From Paenibacillus nuruki (GTDB taxonomy: Bacteria; Bacillota; Bacilli; Paenibacillales; Paenibacillaceae): a stretch of 64,000 nucleotides of DNA. The stretch spans positions 1 to 64,000 of the forward strand of contig NZ_MDER01000029.1 in the NCBI RefSeq assembly GCF_001721045.1, given 5' to 3'. The notes under the pieces were generated by a model. The model worked only from the letters and a program-made list of their open reading frames with translations, was not told where the DNA came from and made no database searches. A program made the translations under genes and the position numbers. Shown in pieces: positions 33,468 through 43,816 of this stretch. Each line of letters begins with the position of its first letter. Within the stretch, counting starts at the first letter, position 1.

Positions 33468-35780
33468 ATGAAATTTACAGATGGCTATTGGATGACACGC
33501 AAAGGGTACAGTATGCAACATCCAGTGGATATTCGCGATATCGTAACCAAAAATGATGAATTAACGTTATACGCAGCAACTAAGAAAATTGTACATAAAG
33601 GCGATACGTTAAATGGGACATTGCTCAAAGCATCTTTGAGTTCTCCTATCCCGAACGTGATCAAAGTGCAATTTAACCATCACAAAGGTGGATTAAAAAA
33701 ATTACCTGAATTTGAATTGGCTCAATTGGAGACCGATATTCAAATCGTCGAAGATGACGATCGTACTGTATTTCAAACAGGCGATCTGACAGCAACGATT
33801 CGTAAAAATAGCAATTGGGGAATCAGCTTTGATTTTGCAGGTCGTCATTTAACAGGTAGTGTACACCGGGGTCCAGGTTATATTAACGGTCCTGAAGATA
33901 CGGTCTTTTTCCGTGAGCAATTGGAATTAGGAATTGGCGAATATATTTATGGCTTAGGCGAGCGCTTTACACCATTTGTCAAAAACGGACAGGTTGTCGA
34001 TATCTGGAATGAAGATGGCGGTACAAGCAGTGAGCAAGCATACAAAAATATTCCATTTTACCTTTCAAGCAAAGGATATGGCGTATTCGTTAACCATCCA
34101 GAGAAAGTATCGTATGAAGTGGCTTCTGAAAATGTATCTAAAGTACAATTCAGTGTTGAAGGCGAAAGCTTAGAATATTACATCATCGGTGGTCGTAATC
34201 CGAAAGAAGTGTTAGATAATTACACAACATTAACAGGCAAGCCTGCATTGCCACCAGCCTGGACATTTGGACTATGGTTAACGACTTCATTTACAACGGA
34301 TTATGATGAAGCAACAGTAAATCATTTTGTCGATGGGATGAAAGAACGTGATCTTCCATTATCGGTGTTCCATTTTGACTGTTTCTGGATGCGTGAATAC
34401 CAATGGTGTGATTTTGTCTGGGATGAGCGCATGTTCCCTGAACCGGAAGCGATGCTGACACGTTTGAAAGAAAAAGGTCTCAAAATCTGTGCATGGATCA
34501 ATCCGTACATCGCTGAGAAATCATATTTATTTGATGAAGGTATGGAGCATGGTTATCTTGTTAAACGTGCAGATGGTAGTGTATGGCAATGGGATCTATG
34601 GCAAGCAGGGATGGGTCTGGTCGACTTTACCAATCCAGATGCAGTGAAATGGTATAAGAGCAAGTTGAAAGTGCTAATTGACCAAGGCGTAGACTCGTTC
34701 AAAACAGACTTTGGTGAGCGTATTCCAACCGATGTCGTTTATTACGATGGTTCTGATCCTGTGAAAATGCACAACTATTACACTTTCTTATATAACAAAG
34801 TTGTATTTGAATTGTTGGAAGAAAGCTTAGGCAAAAATGAAGCAGCATTGTTCGCACGTTCGGCTACAGTTGGTGGACAACAATTCCCTGTACACTGGGG
34901 CGGCGATTGTTCTTCTACATTCGAATCGATGGCGGAATCGCTACGTGGCGGATTATCTCTAGGAGTATCTGGTTTTGGATTCTGGAGTCATGATATTTCA
35001 GGCTTTGAAATGACAGCTGCACCAGAGGTTTACAAACGCTGGGTTCAATTCGGTATGTTATCTTCGCATAGTCGTCTACATGGTAATGAATCGTATCGTG
35101 TCCCTTGGTTGTTCGATGAAGAGTCTGTCGATGTGCTACGTGCATTTACGAAGCTCAAATGTCGCCTGATGCCTTACCTATTCGATGCGGCTGTAAACGC
35201 GTCTGAGCAGGGTGTACCGATGATGCGTCCAATGGTACTGGATTTCCATGAAGATCCAACGACTCATACATTAGATCGTCAGTACATGTTCGGTGATTCT
35301 CTATTGGTAGCTCCGATCTTTAATACCGAAGGATTAGCGACTTACTATGTACCTGAAGGCAAATGGACGAACTTCTTAACAGGTGCTTCTGTACAAGGTG
35401 GACGTTGGTATAACGAGACATTCGACTTTATGAACTTGCCTTTACTGGTTAAGCCAAATAGCATTATTGCTCTAGGTGCAGAAGAAAACAAACCAGATTA
35501 TGATTATACGGATGGTGTAGAACTTCATATTTTTGAACTGGAAGAAGGTCAATCTACTTCAATCAGTTTAGTGAATATGCAAGGTGCACAAGAAGCGATC
35601 GTAACAGCTTCTCGTCAAAATAATACGATTGATATCGCTACAGAAGGTACGCTCAAATCGTGGTCTGTTGTATTACGTGGTATTACAAGTGTTGGCGCAA
35701 TCGTAGGTGCAGAGCAATCTACTGTTGAACACGGTATCCGATTGCAAGCACAAGACCAGAAAGTAACGGTAACGCTGTAA
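33468..35780 (+). CDS. yicI: GH31 alpha-xylosidase (YicI type)
   Basis: The protein has 770 residues, close to E. coli YicI. The nucleophile is D414 in SFKTDFGERIP and the acid/base is D480 in HWGGDCSSTFESM, both offset by two from E. coli D416 and D482. The N-terminal beta-sandwich and the YIYGLGERFTPFVKNGQ loop are present. It releases alpha-linked xylose (isoprimeverose-type substrates) in the cytosol and has no signal peptide. A GGGGGA site precedes the ATG. It is divergent from an AraC regulator; no transporter is adjacent. Confidence 0.93.
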   Translation: MKFTDGYWMTRKGYSMQHPVDIRDIVTKNDELTLYAATKKIVHKGDTLNGTLLKASLSSPIPNVIKVQFNHHKGGLKKLPEFELAQLETDIQIVEDDDRTVFQTGDLTATIRKNSNWGISFDFAGRHLTGSVHRGPGYINGPEDTVFFREQLELGIGEYIYGLGERFTPFVKNGQVVDIWNEDGGTSSEQAYKNIPFYLSSKGYGVFVNHPEKVSYEVASENVSKVQFSVEGESLEYYIIGGRNPKEVLDNYTTLTGKPALPPAWTFGLWLTTSFTTDYDEATVNHFVDGMKERDLPLSVFHFDCFWMREYQWCDFVWDERMFPEPEAMLTRLKEKGLKICAWINPYIAEKSYLFDEGMEHGYLVKRADGSVWQWDLWQAGMGLVDFTNPDAVKWYKSKLKVLIDQGVDSFKTDFGERIPTDVVYYDGSDPVKMHNYYTFLYNKVVFELLEESLGKNEAALFARSATVGGQQFPVHWGGDCSSTFESMAESLRGGLSLGVSGFGFWSHDISGFEMTAAPEVYKRWVQFGMLSSHSRLHGNESYRVPWLFDEESVDVLRAFTKLKCRLMPYLFDAAVNASEQGVPMMRPMVLDFHEDPTTHTLDRQYMFGDSLLVAPIFNTEGLATYYVPEGKWTNFLTGASVQGGRWYNETFDFMNLPLLVKPNSIIALGAEENKPDYDYTDGVELHIFELEEGQSTSISLVNMQGAQEAIVTASRQNNTIDIATEGTLKSWSVVLRGITSVGAIVGAEQSTVEHGIRLQAQDQKVTVTL

Positions 35781-35885
35781 GCTAGTACTCTTCATAGAGT
35801 CTGTTTCAGTATCCACAAACAAGCTTGTATATTTGAGATCATTCAATAAATACGTTGATATCATATGAGGCTTGTGAAAATAATC

Positions 35886-35925
35886 AAAAAAGACTGCTTC
35901 TACATGACGTAGAGGCAGTCTTTTT
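35886..35925. terminator. Strong terminator between yicI and the MFS gene
   Basis: AAAAAAGACTGC pairs with GCAGTCTTTTT, with an inner TCTAC/GTAGA stem; A and T tails serve both convergent genes. Confidence 0.9.
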
Positions 35926-35969
35926 AATATGTGCAGAGGGAACTATTTCATTTGAATCTAAAATCGATA

Positions 35970-37343
35970 TTATTTAATTTTGATATGAATACTGTGCTGT
36001 GTCTGAGCAGGTGTTCCTTTGGCTTTGATCATATAGACAATACCTACAAGGATATATAACACGATAAACAGAGCGGAGAAGCGGTACATAGAAGTATAAC
36101 TGGTAATCCCTGCAATAGCTCCTAAGATCATCGCACCGAGCGCTACGCCCATATCCAGTGAGTTGAGGAACATCCCGTTCGCCATACCACGTTGATGTGG
36201 ATTGACCACTTGAATCATCCATGTCTGCATGGTTGGTTGTAATGCTCCCCATCCTAGTCCATAACATATCGCTGAACCGAATAAGCCAAGCGTAGAGTGT
36301 GCAAAAGATAACAATAATAAACCGGCGATTAATAAGACAGCACCGGGTATGATCAGCGCTTTAGGGCCTTTGCTATCATAGATTTTGCCTGAAAACGGAC
36401 GAACTGCAATCACAGCCAAAGCATTAAATAAGAAAAAGTAACCTGGATTAGCAAGATGAGCTTCTTTACCGAATAAAGCGATAAAGCTTACCAATCCACC
36501 ATATGTTAATGACATTAAGAAATTCAAAAGACTGGGTAATAATAATTTTTTCTCGAATTTAGAAGCTTTAGCAGGAAGCGATGGAGTATCGATTGTCTCA
36601 ACAACTATTCCTTCTGAAGCTGCTTTGGCTTGGGCAGCTAATTTGCGCTGATCTGCTATGATTTTTTGCTCAGCAATCTTTTTATCTTGCCCTTTAACAA
36701 GGCTATAAGCAAGCGGGAACAAAATAAGAATAAATATCGAACCAATAATAATCAACGGTGTAAATCCATATTGCTTTTCAATACTCATCCCGATCAGTGG
36801 ACCCATCGACATGGAGATTGTAGTCGACAGACCAAAGTATCCCATACCTTCACCCATGCGCTTGCGTGGGATAATATCGGATACCATCGTTGGAAAAGTA
36901 GTACTGTACATCCCAAATCCAAATCCAAAAATAACACGCATCACCAATAATAAAATAATAGTAGCACTAAAATAGTATCCAATCGTACCTAGCAGTGCGA
37001 TCAACAATCCACCAAACAAAATCACATTCCGTTTACCCAGTTCTAAGGCTCTCGCTGAAAATAAACGGGAAACGATCGCTGCTAATGCCATCAGACTTGT
37101 ACATAGACTGACATAGAAGTCGCCTGCATTATAATGTTCACGCATGTATAAAGGTAAAGAAGATAAGATCATATGCAGATTAAGAAAAACAAGTAAGTTA
37201 CATGCAGTTAAAATTAAAAATTCTTTCGTCCAAAGACGAGAAGGGGCGTCTGCATCTATATCTGCTATCTCTGTTAACGGTTGATCCTGTTGGGATGGAA
37301 GGCTATCTTTTGATAAAAGGTTCTCTTTGTTAGTATGTTCCAT
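35970..37343 (-). CDS. Major facilitator superfamily efflux transporter
   Basis: The protein has 457 residues with 12 predicted membrane helices. MFS features include RLFSARALELGKRNVILFGG (motif A between helices 2 and 3) and GFGFGMYSTTFPTMVSDIIPRKRMGEGMGYFGL. The central cytosolic loop is long (about 215-265, Ala/Lys-rich). It resembles drug and metabolite exporters, but the substrate is unknown. It follows the MarR gene by 33 bases and is probably co-transcribed with and controlled by it. Confidence 0.9.
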   Translation of the reverse strand: MEHTNKENLLSKDSLPSQQDQPLTEIADIDADAPSRLWTKEFLILTACNLLVFLNLHMILSSLPLYMREHYNAGDFYVSLCTSLMALAAIVSRLFSARALELGKRNVILFGGLLIALLGTIGYYFSATIILLLVMRVIFGFGFGMYSTTFPTMVSDIIPRKRMGEGMGYFGLSTTISMSMGPLIGMSIEKQYGFTPLIIIGSIFILILFPLAYSLVKGQDKKIAEQKIIADQRKLAAQAKAASEGIVVETIDTPSLPAKASKFEKKLLLPSLLNFLMSLTYGGLVSFIALFGKEAHLANPGYFFLFNALAVIAVRPFSGKIYDSKGPKALIIPGAVLLIAGLLLLSFAHSTLGLFGSAICYGLGWGALQPTMQTWMIQVVNPHQRGMANGMFLNSLDMGVALGAMILGAIAGITSYTSMYRFSALFIVLYILVGIVYMIKAKGTPAQTQHSIHIKIK

Positions 37344-37376
37344 AGTCTATATTTCTCTCCATTTCTTTTGCCAATC

Positions 37377-37838
37377 CTAATTCTTGTGACGCGGTACTTC
37401 AGGTGTATCTTCGGCATGAGGTTCTAACTTATTGCGTAATAAATGCAGTAAATGATGAAGTTCTTTGAATTGCTCAGGTGTAAGTAGGTTTGTTAAGTCT
37501 TGATTATGTTTTTGTTCAATCGCATAGATTTTTTCCATTAATTCGCGCCCAGCAGGCAGAGGGTAGACAAGAAAAGCTCTACGATCTTGAGGGTCCATTT
37601 CTTTACGAATTAGATTTTTGCGGTGCAATACATCCAATATACGAGCCGTAGTCGGTTGATCTTTGAACACATGCGAAGCTAGTTCTTTCTGATTCATACC
37701 TTCTTGCGCACAGACATAATACAATACACTCCATTGTTCAGGTGTAATATCATGTTCTTTTAAATGATAAGCCAAAGACTGACTGACTTTACGATAAGTG
37801 GTTCCTAAAACAAACCCGATCGATTCTAATTCTTGCAC
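37377..37838 (-). CDS. MarR-family regulator of the MFS transporter
   Basis: The protein has 153 residues from the GTG at 37838, which has an AAGGAG site; an upstream in-frame start at 37865 has none. The winged helix is EQWSVLYYVCAQEGMNQKELASHVFKDQPTTARILDVLHRKNLIRKEMDPQDRRAF. It lies directly upstream of the MFS gene on the same strand, a classic autoregulated efflux pair. Confidence 0.88.
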   Translation of the reverse strand: MQELESIGFVLGTTYRKVSQSLAYHLKEHDITPEQWSVLYYVCAQEGMNQKELASHVFKDQPTTARILDVLHRKNLIRKEMDPQDRRAFLVYPLPAGRELMEKIYAIEQKHNQDLTNLLTPEQFKELHHLLHLLRNKLEPHAEDTPEVPRHKN

Positions 37839-38000
37839 GATATACCCACTCCTTAGCGCCTGCAACTAAAAGCGCGACTTTTTGTGATTGAATAAGAAAG
37901 TGATTTGTACGAAGTTAAATATCTTACTTTTCATTGGGTAAAGGCATCATTCAATATAGATGTTATAACAATTATATCTAAGACAATTAAAATTTGCAAT

Positions 38001-38031
38001 AAAAAAGCAGGAATCCGAAGATCCCTGCTTA
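38001..38031 (-). terminator. Terminator of the transaldolase-like gene
   Basis: On the minus strand AAGCAGGGATC pairs with GATTCCTGCTT around a TTCG tetraloop and is followed by TTTTTT. Confidence 0.88.
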
Positions 38032-38060
38032 TAAAGTATAATCACTTATACTTGGATGAC

Positions 38061-38741
38061 TTATTTAGTTCCAGCTTCTTCTTTAACTTCTTCTTTAGCT
38101 TGAGGAACAGATTCCCAGTCTTTCAAGAAACGTTCGATACCACTGTCAGTCAATGGGTGTTTCCATAGAACTGGAACCAAAGTACCTGGAATTGTAGCGA
38201 TGTGAGCACCAGCAAGAGCAGCTGCTTCTACATGACCTACATTACGGATACTTGCAGCGATAATTTCTGATTTCAAACCATAAGTGTCTAAGATTGAACG
38301 AAGATCGCGAATCAATTTCATACCATCAACAGCGATATCATCTAGACGACCTACGAATGGGCTGATGAATGTAGCGCCAGCTTTAGCTGCCATCAAACCT
38401 TGTGCTGCGGAGAAGATCAAAGTTACGTTTGTTTTGATACCTTCTTTAGAAAGTTGGTTACAAGCGTACAATCCTTCTTCAGTCATAGGCAATTTGATAA
38501 CAACGTTTGGGGCCCATTTTGCGATTTCGTGAGCTTCTTTCAACATACCTTCAGCATCAAGGCTTACAACCTCTGCGCTTACTGGTCCGTCGATAATCGC
38601 ACAAATTTCGTCGATTACATCTTTAAATACACGACCTTCTTTAGCGATCAATGAAGGGTTAGTTGTTACACCATCTACGATTCCCAAACGTGAAATACGT
38701 TTGATTTCTTCAAGGTTACCTGTGTCTAAGAAAAATTTCAT
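38061..38741 (-). CDS. Transaldolase / fructose-6-phosphate aldolase (TalC/FSA subfamily)
   Basis: The protein has 226 residues, the short single-domain form. The Schiff-base lysine is K83 in VIKLPMT, with D6 in [29 protein letters not shown] and ASIRNVGHV also conserved. It transfers or releases dihydroxyacetone units in the pentose phosphate route. A Lys/Glu-rich tail ([11 protein letters not shown]) extends the C-terminus. GAGGAGG precedes the ATG. Sequence alone does not settle transaldolase versus aldolase. Confidence 0.92.
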   Translation of the reverse strand: MKFFLDTGNLEEIKRISRLGIVDGVTTNPSLIAKEGRVFKDVIDEICAIIDGPVSAEVVSLDAEGMLKEAHEIAKWAPNVVIKLPMTEEGLYACNQLSKEGIKTNVTLIFSAAQGLMAAKAGATFISPFVGRLDDIAVDGMKLIRDLRSILDTYGLKSEIIAASIRNVGHVEAAALAGAHIATIPGTLVPVLWKHPLTDSGIERFLKDWESVPQAKEEVKEEAGTK

Positions 38742-39231
38742 TTCTCTTTTCCTCCTCGTAAAATTCTATAATTTGTAAAACGTTAGGCATCCAGCTGCAA
38801 TTTGTAACATGTATCTACAACACGCCTAGAAATAAACACCTATCATTCTATTAACCAAAATGATCGATATGTACACTTTTAAGCGATTGTTTATTATCCA
38901 AGACAAATTGCTGAAAAACAATGTCTATGTATCATTTTTACCATATTTAAAGGATTCACACAACTCTACGTTTTGGTTTTGGAGGGAATTAGAGGTGAAC
39001 CAAAGACAAACCCAAATCGATATGTTGATTTAAAAAATATGAATAGACCATATATAGTATAAAAATGACCTTATTATTGTCAAAATGAGACTTTCAAAAG
39101 AATAAAAAATATTTTTTAAAATGATAGATTCATTCTTAAATATACAATGATTATCAATAATGCTATTCACAAACAACTTCAAAATGACGAAATTAAATTA
39201 TGAACAATTTATAGTATGAGGAGTGAATCAC
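38742..39231. other. AT-rich divergent intergenic region
   Basis: This 490-base region lies between the divergent transaldolase-like and chemoreceptor genes. I see no gene, repeat or RNA here. A TGATTATCA stretch near 39148 is not a full Fur box. Confidence 0.5.
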
Positions 39232-40131
39232 TTGTCTAATGAGTCTTCAAATCAAATAAATAATAATGGCAATTATGAAATTTCAGGTCATGGATCAATC
39301 AGCATTGTAGATATGATGGTTATCTGTATGCAATATTTCGAAAAAATTGTAGGTAACGATATTATGTTAGGTGTATGTGACTTGAAAGAGTTTAAATATT
39401 ATCGTCCTGCTAAAGAATTGGATCTTGGTTTGCGTCCAGGTACACCGATCTCGCCAGACGATAATAATTTACGTGCAGCATTGGTAGATGGAATATCTTC
39501 TGTGAGTCGTGTACCTGCTTCTGCGTATGGATTTGAATTGGATGCCGCTTCGGTTCCAATTAAAGATGCAAATGGTAAAGTGATCGGTGCTTTGGCAACA
39601 GCGTATACATTGCAGCACAATGAGCTGTTAGGCAATTTCACAGTTGATCTGGAAACGATCAGTGCACAGTTAAGTGATATGGTTCAGACGATCGCTGCTC
39701 AATCACAGCAATTATCGGCAACCACAACAGATATTCAGTCCAACACCCGTCAAGCAGTTGAAAATTCTAAAGATGTGAATAAAGTCGCTGGTTTTATCCG
39801 TGAAATTTCAGAGCAGACCAACTTGTTAGGTCTGAATGCAGCGATTGAAGCAGCTCGTGTAGGAGAAGCAGGAGCAGGGTTTGGTGTCGTAGCGTCTGAA
39901 GTTCGTAAATTGTCTGTCGATACGAAGCAAGCGACACAAAATATTGAGAAATCATTATCCAGTGTGCAACAATCGATTCAATATATGGAACAAGAAATTT
40001 CAGCAATTGCTACATCTTCTCATGAACAAGCACACTTAGTGAATGAATTTAGTGAAGTGGTAGATAGTTTAACTCAAATGAGTCATAAATTTAAAAAGTT
40101 TACTGATGAATTTTTGCAATCCCGTCTGTAA
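39232..40131 (+). CDS. Soluble methyl-accepting chemotaxis-like protein
   Basis: The protein is about 299 residues and has no membrane helix. An N-terminal globular sensory region (about 15-130, with [30 protein letters not shown] and [12 protein letters not shown]-type strands) precedes a coiled coil and the chemoreceptor tip [37 protein letters not shown]. It should signal to CheA in the cytosol, like Bacillus YfmS. The TTG at 39232 fits GAGGAG at 39218-39223; the GTG at 39223 overlaps that site. Confidence 0.88.
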   Translation: MSNESSNQINNNGNYEISGHGSISIVDMMVICMQYFEKIVGNDIMLGVCDLKEFKYYRPAKELDLGLRPGTPISPDDNNLRAALVDGISSVSRVPASAYGFELDAASVPIKDANGKVIGALATAYTLQHNELLGNFTVDLETISAQLSDMVQTIAAQSQQLSATTTDIQSNTRQAVENSKDVNKVAGFIREISEQTNLLGLNAAIEAARVGEAGAGFGVVASEVRKLSVDTKQATQNIEKSLSSVQQSIQYMEQEISAIATSSHEQAHLVNEFSEVVDSLTQMSHKFKKFTDEFLQSRL

Positions 40132-40150
40132 AATATAGATATATTCACAT

Positions 40151-40189
40151 AGCAGTTTCTTGAGTATCATCAAGAGACTGCTATTTTTT
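40151..40189 (+). terminator. Terminator after the soluble chemoreceptor gene
   Basis: AGCAGTTTCTTGA pairs with TCAAGAGACTGCT (one mismatch) followed by TTTTTT. Confidence 0.88.
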
Positions 40190-40251
40190 GGTTATTCTTA
40201 AATATGGGTAATGATAAAAGAATCTAGTCAATGAAAGGAAGAAGCTAATTT

Positions 40252-40926
40252 ATGAGTGCTATATTTCGCAATGATTGGGCAGATGTACTAGAAGATGAAC
40301 TGCAAAAGCCTTATTATTTGGAACTGCGTCAATTTCTAGCGCAAGAATATCGGACAGCAACGATCTATCCAGATATGTATGATATTTTTAACGCACTGCA
40401 TTACACTTCATTAGAATCAACTCGGGTCGTTATTTTGGGTCAAGATCCTTATCATGGTCCAGGGCAAGCGCACGGGTTAAGCTTTTCAGTCAAGCCAGGG
40501 GTATCGATTCCACCTTCGTTACATAATATTTATCAAGAGTTACATGATGATCTAGGGTGTGCGATTCCTAAGCATGGTTCATTGATTCATTGGGCAGAAC
40601 AAGGAGTTTTATTATTTAATGCTGTACTGACAGTCAGACGTGGACAAGCGGCTTCGCATCAGAATCAAGGATGGGAGACATTTACAGATCGTGTGATAGA
40701 AGCTGTAAATGAACGTGAGACACCTGCTGTATTTATTCTGTGGGGAAGCCATGCACAGCGTAAAGGAGCAGCCATCGACCGCAGTAAGCACCATGTGATT
40801 ACCTCTACGCATCCCAGTCCTTTTTCAGCGCACAAAGGATTTATGGGCAGTAAGCCATTTAGCCATACGAATCAATTTTTGGAATCACAAGGGATGGAAC
40901 CGATCGATTGGTGTATAAAGGATTGA
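40252..40926 (+). CDS. ung: Uracil-DNA glycosylase
   Basis: The protein has 224 residues, a complete family 1 UDG. The catalytic water-activating D65 is in GQDPYH, the uracil pocket includes SLHNIYQEL and LLFNAVLTV, and the leucine-loop equivalent is HPSPFSAH with H187. It removes uracil from DNA to start base-excision repair. An AAGGAAG site precedes the ATG, and the gene stands alone. Confidence 0.96.
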   Translation: MSAIFRNDWADVLEDELQKPYYLELRQFLAQEYRTATIYPDMYDIFNALHYTSLESTRVVILGQDPYHGPGQAHGLSFSVKPGVSIPPSLHNIYQELHDDLGCAIPKHGSLIHWAEQGVLLFNAVLTVRRGQAASHQNQGWETFTDRVIEAVNERETPAVFILWGSHAQRKGAAIDRSKHHVITSTHPSPFSAHKGFMGSKPFSHTNQFLESQGMEPIDWCIKD

Positions 40927-41035
40927 TTTGCAGAGCATGTAAGCGTTACAATCATAGAGGTTGATCTTTAGCAGAACGATGCTAATCTGTCCTACTATTT
41001 TACAGATGATTTGATCCAAAGGAGGATTTTGTCGA

Positions 41036-42424
41036 GTGGAATACCGTGTAGAGAAAGATACAATAGGCGAAATTAATGTACCTGCTGATAAATTATGGGG
41101 TGCACAAACACAGCGCAGTAAAGAAAACTTCAAAATTGGTCAAGAAAAAATGCCGAAGCAAGTGGTCTATGCATTTGCTTTGCTCAAAAAAAGCGCAGCA
41201 CTGGTCAATCAACAATTAGGTAAATTATCCGCTGATAAAGCACAAGCGATCGCTCAAGCCGCAGATGAGATTCTAACAGGTCAATGGGATGAACACTTCC
41301 CGTTAGTTGTCTGGCAGACAGGAAGCGGTACACAGTCCAATATGAACGTCAATGAAGTGATTGCACATCGTGGTAATCAGTGGCTTGAAGAACAAGGCAA
41401 AACAGATCGTTTACATCCGAATGATGATGTGAATATGTCGCAAAGTTCGAATGATACTTTTCCAACAGCATTACATGTAGCTGGTGTATTGGCTGTAGAA
41501 GATCATTTGATTCCTGCGATTGCTAAGCTTCAACAGACGTTTACACAGAAATCAGAAGAGTTCAAAGATTTGATCAAAATTGGACGTACTCATTTGCAAG
41601 ATGCAACGCCACTTACACTGGGACAAGAGATCAGTGGATGGGAAGCGATGCTGGCGAAAAGTACACGTATGATTACACATAGTGTAGAAGAAATGAAAGA
41701 ACTTGCTATCGGAGGCACAGCGGTCGGAACAGGAATTAATGCACATCCTGATTTTGGACGACTAACTTCTGAGAAAATTTCAGAATTAACAGGCAAATCA
41801 TTTGTGACGGCTCCAAATAAATTCCATGCGTTAACAAGCCATGATGAAGTGGTCTATGTACACGGTGCTGTCAAAGCACTAGCGGCTGATCTGATGAAGA
41901 TTGCTAATGATGTGCGCTGGTTAGCAAGTGGACCTCGTAGCGGTCTAGGTGAGCTTACAATCCCTGCTAATGAACCGGGTAGCTCGATTATGCCGGGTAA
42001 AGTCAATCCTACTCAATCCGAGGCGATGACGATGGTCGTTACACAGGTAATGGGGAATGATGCAGCGATCGGTTTTGCGGCAAGTCAAGGTAACTTTGAA
42101 TTGAATGTATTTAAGCCGGTAATTATTTATAATTTCCTCCAATCGGTTCAATTACTTGGTGATGCATTGATTTCATTCAATGATCATTGTGCTGTAGGCA
42201 TTGAAGCGAATGTCGATCAGATTAAACATAACTTGGACAATTCATTAATGCTTGTAACTGCACTGAACCCGCATATTGGTTATGAAAATGCAGCGAAAAT
42301 TGCCAAGCATGCACATCAAGAAGGGCTGTCTTTGAAAGAAGCTGTATTACAAAGTGGATTGTTGACGGAAGAAGAATTCGACAAATACGTTGATCCTTCT
42401 CAAATGATTCATCCCAAAGCGTAA
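41036..42424 (+). CDS. fumC: Class II fumarate hydratase
   Basis: The protein has 462 residues, normal for FumC. The signature [13 protein letters not shown] is present, with [22 protein letters not shown] and [10 protein letters not shown] substrate-site regions. It interconverts fumarate and malate in the citric acid cycle without an iron-sulphur cluster. The start is GTG at 41036 after AGGAGG. Confidence 0.95.
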   Translation: MEYRVEKDTIGEINVPADKLWGAQTQRSKENFKIGQEKMPKQVVYAFALLKKSAALVNQQLGKLSADKAQAIAQAADEILTGQWDEHFPLVVWQTGSGTQSNMNVNEVIAHRGNQWLEEQGKTDRLHPNDDVNMSQSSNDTFPTALHVAGVLAVEDHLIPAIAKLQQTFTQKSEEFKDLIKIGRTHLQDATPLTLGQEISGWEAMLAKSTRMITHSVEEMKELAIGGTAVGTGINAHPDFGRLTSEKISELTGKSFVTAPNKFHALTSHDEVVYVHGAVKALAADLMKIANDVRWLASGPRSGLGELTIPANEPGSSIMPGKVNPTQSEAMTMVVTQVMGNDAAIGFAASQGNFELNVFKPVIIYNFLQSVQLLGDALISFNDHCAVGIEANVDQIKHNLDNSLMLVTALNPHIGYENAAKIAKHAHQEGLSLKEAVLQSGLLTEEEFDKYVDPSQMIHPKA

Positions 42425-42485
42425 TTGCTAGAGTGAGCGAAAGCAGATCGTGAACTACAGCATTGTATAATAAAATGATTCGACG

Positions 42486-42544
42486 AAGCCTTTTTCAAGT
42501 GATTTCTGAATTCATCTTCAGGGTTACAAGAAAAAGGCTTTTTT
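42486..42544 (+). terminator. Terminator after fumC
   Basis: AAGCCTTTTTC pairs with GAAAAAGGCTT around a long 33-base loop and ends in TTTT. Confidence 0.8.
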
Positions 42545-42710
42545 CTGTTGAGCGATAGAGTGCAATAGATGCGTAAGCTTTAGTTCGTATCCCAATTATC
42601 AGCGTAATTGTGAATACATTCGATACCGTTTGAATTTTGTAGACACAGATTCGCCATAAATACTTGCCAAGTGAAATTGAATAAGCTACAATATCGTTAC
42701 AAAGTTAATT

Positions 42711-42729
42711 GATAATAATTATCATTATC
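42711..42729. promoter_or_regulatory. Fur box upstream of the nucleotidyltransferase-like gene
   Basis: GATAATAATTATCATTATC matches the 19-base Fur consensus at 17 positions and lies 38 bases before the start codon. Confidence 0.82.
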
Positions 42730-42767
42730 AATCGAACACTAAAAAATTGAGATTAAGGAGGGCCCGT

Positions 42768-43553
42768 GTGAATATATTATCGGATTGCCTCTCACAACTG
42801 ACAGAACATCTTCGTGGTGATTCATCAGTGAAAGGGCTATTGATTACTGGTTCGGTCGCTTATGGATATTCTTCACCTCATTCAGATATGAATATTATGA
42901 TTATTGTTTCAGATCAAGAATTTGAAGACCGTTTCCAATCCGGTTCATTGCATTATGATGGAGCCGAATGTAAGGTAGGACGTTCTTTGCAAAATATAGA
43001 TGGCAAATACATTAGTATGGCGTATTTGGAAAAAGTAGCTCGCTGTGGTAGTGAACCTGCACGGTTTGCTTTTCTAGGTGCTATTGTCGTATTCTCAGAT
43101 ATTCCAGAACTGCGGGATGTATTAAATACGATCACAGAATATCCTATGTCTTTGAAGCAAAATAATATCCATCGGTTTTATGCTCAATTTGAAGCATGGT
43201 ATGGAGAATGCAAACAAGCGTTGAAGCGTGATGATACGTACTTGCTACATCAAGCAGTGATGAATATGGCACTATTCGGTGGCCGTATGGTGCTTGCACA
43301 TAATGAAATGTTGTATCCCGGACATAAGTGGATGATGCGTGTACTAGACAGTGTGAGAGAGAAGCCTGAGCGGTTACGTGAACAGATTCAATCGTTGATG
43401 TCTGAACCGAAAGAAGCTGTGATTGAGCAATTTTACCGTCATATTACCGAGTTTCGTAATTGGGGAATTGGTGAGATGAAATGGGCAGACTATGTTATTC
43501 GAGATAGTGAGCTTCATTGGATGCAAGGTAGCTTGCCTGTCGCTGAACTTTAG
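42768..43553 (+). CDS. Nucleotidyltransferase-fold protein, iron-regulated
   Basis: The protein has 261 residues. The N-terminal nucleotidyltransferase motif is GSVAYGYSSPHSDMNIMIIV (about 28-47). Active members need D-x-D at the SDxD position, but here the second residue is Asn (D40, N42), so catalysis is doubtful. The rest is helical and has no recognised domain. The GTG at 42768 follows AAGGAGG. A strong Fur box predicts induction under iron starvation, although nothing in the protein suggests iron transport. Confidence 0.75.
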   Translation: MNILSDCLSQLTEHLRGDSSVKGLLITGSVAYGYSSPHSDMNIMIIVSDQEFEDRFQSGSLHYDGAECKVGRSLQNIDGKYISMAYLEKVARCGSEPARFAFLGAIVVFSDIPELRDVLNTITEYPMSLKQNNIHRFYAQFEAWYGECKQALKRDDTYLLHQAVMNMALFGGRMVLAHNEMLYPGHKWMMRVLDSVREKPERLREQIQSLMSEPKEAVIEQFYRHITEFRNWGIGEMKWADYVIRDSELHWMQGSLPVAEL

Positions 43554-43588
43554 AAGTTTTTTCCACTGAAACAATAAAAGAACAAAAT

Positions 43589-43630
43589 AAAAGCGTCGTG
43601 TCTCTGGCTGAGAACGGCGCTTTTATTTTT
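43589..43630. terminator. Terminator after the nucleotidyltransferase-like gene
   Basis: AAAAGCG-CGT pairs with ACG-CGCTTTT with one mismatch, followed by TTTATTTTT. Confidence 0.8.
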
Positions 43631-43816
43631 GGATGAGCACAGGTATAAAACCGTGGCTATTTGGATGCATATTATTATCTGATGTTGATCATCACAATAC
43701 TATATGAATAGTGTAGGTTGTAGTAGATATAAGCTGCGTCATCTAGTGCAAAACAGGGACAAAGTATTCTCTATATGAACATGCCAGCTTTTCAAGGGAA
43801 AGTGGACATGGGATCA

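Larger units (their letters stand above)
42425..42767. other. Intergenic region with fumC terminator and Fur box
   Basis: This 343-base region contains the fumC terminator at its left and a Fur box near its right end. I see no gene in it. Confidence 0.6.

Noticed and set aside
39145-39161. Fur-like TGATTATCA stretch before the soluble chemoreceptor
   Set aside because: Only about ten of fifteen positions fit the 7-1-7 model and symmetry is lost in the right half.
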